NCBI GenBank assembly: GCA_032622095.1
Contig: CP136066.1
Location: forward strand, 49,510,911-49,574,910
DNA: 64,000 nt
From: Siphonodentalium dalli
Taxonomy: Eukaryota > Mollusca > Scaphopoda > Gadilida > Siphonodentaliidae
Reading direction: 5' to 3'
Below the pieces are notes generated by a model. It did not search any database. It was not told the origin of the DNA and saw only the letters and a program-made list of their open reading frames with translations. Position 1 is the first letter of the stretch. Each line of letters begins with the position of its first letter. Positions 62,598-64,000 of this stretch are shown piece by piece. The position numbers and the translations under genes are program-made.

Positions 62598-64000
62598 TTA
62601 CTGATTTTTTTTTTTTAAATTGCATCGTGTCGGTTCCGATCGAAGTTCTTTGAATAGGTTATTCCAAACGGCGGGGAATTTAAATGTCGGGAATGAATCA
62701 AGGAACTTTATCCGCGATTTCGAGAATTTAAAGAGACCCTTCTGTCGGGTATTAGCTTTATTTATTTCAAAAAATGAATTAAAAGAATCTGGAAGACCAC
62801 CGTTCCGCCACTCTTGCATAAACAGTGCAACATTGAGTTCGTATAGATCTTGAACTTTGATATTTTTATTTTTGCTAAATAAGGGATCAGTGTGTGAGTT
62901 ATAGCGCTTATTGTTTATAATTATAATAGTCTTCTTCTGAAGCAGAAACAGTCTATGAACATGTTTGCTGTGACCCCATACTTCAATGCCATACAGTAAA
63001 CGACTTTGAACAATAGAGTAGTATAGAGTTCTAAGAGTTTGATATGGAAGCAGTTTCTTTACCTTATTCAGTGCGTAATTTGCATAAGCTATTTTGGAGC
63101 AGACTTTAGATATATGAGCAACATAACTGAGATTTTCATCATTAAATATGCCTAAAAATCGTATGCTTTTTTCGCTTGAATCTTCACCTACTCGCTCGAT
63201 TGATATATTGTTGATTGATACATTGATATGTGTTCCTTTCGGTATAAATCGTGATGGGTCGAATAAGATATATCGTGTTTTATTTGCGTTTAATGATAGA
63301 CGGTTCGCACAGCACCACTGAAATAGTTTTTGCAGTTCAAAATTAACGTCGCACTCTAATTTTCTAACATCGACGCCCGATTCATACACTGTTGTATCGT
63401 CGGAAAATGAGACAAGATTCATTTTTGTTGAATTTCGAATATCGTTGGCATAGAGCAAAACAAGTATGGGGCCCAATATGGATCCTTGAGGGACCCTAAT
63501 AGTGATCGGAAGCATACAAGATTGGTTTCCTCTTAACGAAACATACTGTTTTCTATCCGATAAATAATTTCGAAACCAAAGATTTGCTATTCCTCTTATT
63601 CCATAATGATTTAGTTTTCTCAAAAGAATGTTGTGATCTATGGTATCGAATGCCTTTGATAGGTCTAATAGGAGAGCCAATGTGAAGTCTTTTGATTTTT
63701 TGTTGTTTTCAGTACAAATATGTTCAAGTAAGTGGAGCACAGGGTGAACAGTTGAATGGTGTTTTCTGAAACCGTATTGGTGTTCATTCAAAATATTGTG
63801 TTTATTAAGAAACTTAACAAGTCTTGTGTACATCGCTTTTTCTAGTAATTTCGAAAAGGATGGCAATATGCTAATAGGTCTGTAGTTATCTAGGAGTTGT
63901 TCACTTCCAGCTTTGTAAATCGGCACTGCTTTAGCTATTTTCATATCAGTAGGTATAATACCAGTTTCAAAGGTTCTGTTTATAATATATGACAGAGGGT
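62598..64000 (-). CDS. Non-LTR retrotransposon reverse transcriptase, open, runs off the right edge
   Basis: The minus-strand frame is open from the window edge (upstream text PLSYIINRTFETGIIPTD) to 62,598, at least 467 codons without a stop. RT landmarks in order: NYRPISILPSFSKLLEKAMY, HQYGFRKHHST, LLLDLSKAFDTIDH (first catalytic Asp), VPQGSILGP, LVSFSDDTTVYES (catalytic DD, FSDD in place of the common YADD/FADD) and CSKIAYANYALNKVKKLLPY. The C-terminus reads FKFSKSRIKFLDSFP and FPAVWNNLF, as in Jockey/CR1-type elements. The frame then passes through the A tract (62,605-62,618) and stops in flanking DNA, so its own stop codon is missing or was lost at the tail. An endonuclease would lie beyond the edge. 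Absence of stops suggests a young copy. Confidence 0.9.
   Translation of the reverse strand, partial: PLSYIINRTFETGIIPTDMKIAKAVPIYKAGSEQLLDNYRPISILPSFSKLLEKAMYTRLVKFLNKHNILNEHQYGFRKHHSTVHPVLHLLEHICTENNKKSKDFTLALLLDLSKAFDTIDHNILLRKLNHYGIRGIANLWFRNYLSDRKQYVSLRGNQSCMLPITIRVPQGSILGPILVLLYANDIRNSTKMNLVSFSDDTTVYESGVDVRKLECDVNFELQKLFQWCCANRLSLNANKTRYILFDPSRFIPKGTHINVSINNISIERVGEDSSEKSIRFLGIFNDENLSYVAHISKVCSKIAYANYALNKVKKLLPYQTLRTLYYSIVQSRLLYGIEVWGHSKHVHRLFLLQKKTIIIINNKRYNSHTDPLFSKNKNIKVQDLYELNVALFMQEWRNGGLPDSFNSFFEINKANTRQKGLFKFSKSRIKFLDSFPTFKFPAVWNNLFKELRSEPTRCNLKKKNQ

Overview
This window is eukaryotic nuclear DNA, AT-rich and intron-bearing. It is most likely from a marine invertebrate, and I lean towards a lophotrochozoan, probably a mollusc. 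The reasons are a tRNA-derived SINE whose 3' region looks like the Meta-domain SINEs known from molluscs and ends in (AATC)n, repeats carrying phrases such as 'gagttatgggcctt', Helitron-type elements, APE-type non-LTR retrotransposons, and single domain exons (C-type lectin, EGF-like, CUB-like) separated by introns. The species is inference. No complete, intact host gene is visible. The window is mostly transposable elements with scattered exons and exon fossils.

Layout, 0-19 kb. A fragment resembling a retroelement integrase lies at the left edge. A ~3.1 kb segment (414-3,539) is repeated in inverse orientation at 15,957-18,971, around a 12.4 kb spacer. Each arm carries a two-exon C-type lectin domain (CTLD) gene, and the two copies are damaged in different ways. 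The inner ends of the arms lie inside a Helitron-like non-autonomous element. In the right arm this element sits head-to-tail against a second one. The spacer holds a ~300 bp satellite (6.9-8.3 kb), a small inverted-repeat element (9.97-10.21 kb), decayed CUB-like exons on the minus strand (12.7-14.1 kb) and further Helitron-like copies.

Layout, 19-40 kb. A decayed APE-type non-LTR retrotransposon (about 19.7-25.8 kb) is split by two later insertions: a palindromic element (20.38-21.26 kb) and a 2.8 kb hAT-like element with a 7/8-matching 8 bp target duplication (21.51-24.32 kb). Then come an EGF-like exon with a stop at its first cysteine position (27.1 kb), a foldback repeat, a clear signal-peptide exon of a small secreted protein (29.64-29.76 kb, minus), several minisatellites and a second palindrome of the type first seen at 3.9 kb.

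Layout, 40-64 kb. A transposon-like element built from two opposed minisatellite arrays occurs twice in inverse orientation (41.5-43.0 and 53.8-56.4 kb). Against the first copy lies a frameshifted Helitron helicase (43.1-45.5 kb, minus) without its Rep domain. There is a 502 bp hAT-type element with target duplication (47.4 kb), a textbook 298 bp Helitron-like element (48.4 kb), a 135 bp near-perfect hairpin (49.0 kb), an uncatalogued-looking exon (53.06-53.24 kb), two related type II membrane protein N-terminal exons (56.7 and 59.3 kb, opposite strands), a zinc-finger-like ORF (58.3 kb), a SINE with perfect 9 bp target duplications (61.7 kb) and an open reverse transcriptase running off the right edge (62.6-64.0 kb).

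How it works together. The autonomous-type proteins seen (Helitron helicase, APE/RT proteins) could in principle mobilise families such as the short Helitron-like elements, but the helicase here is broken. The domain exons look like parts of larger secreted or membrane genes that were duplicated and broken up by repeat-mediated rearrangement. Many frameshifts are single-base, so some may be assembly error rather than biology.
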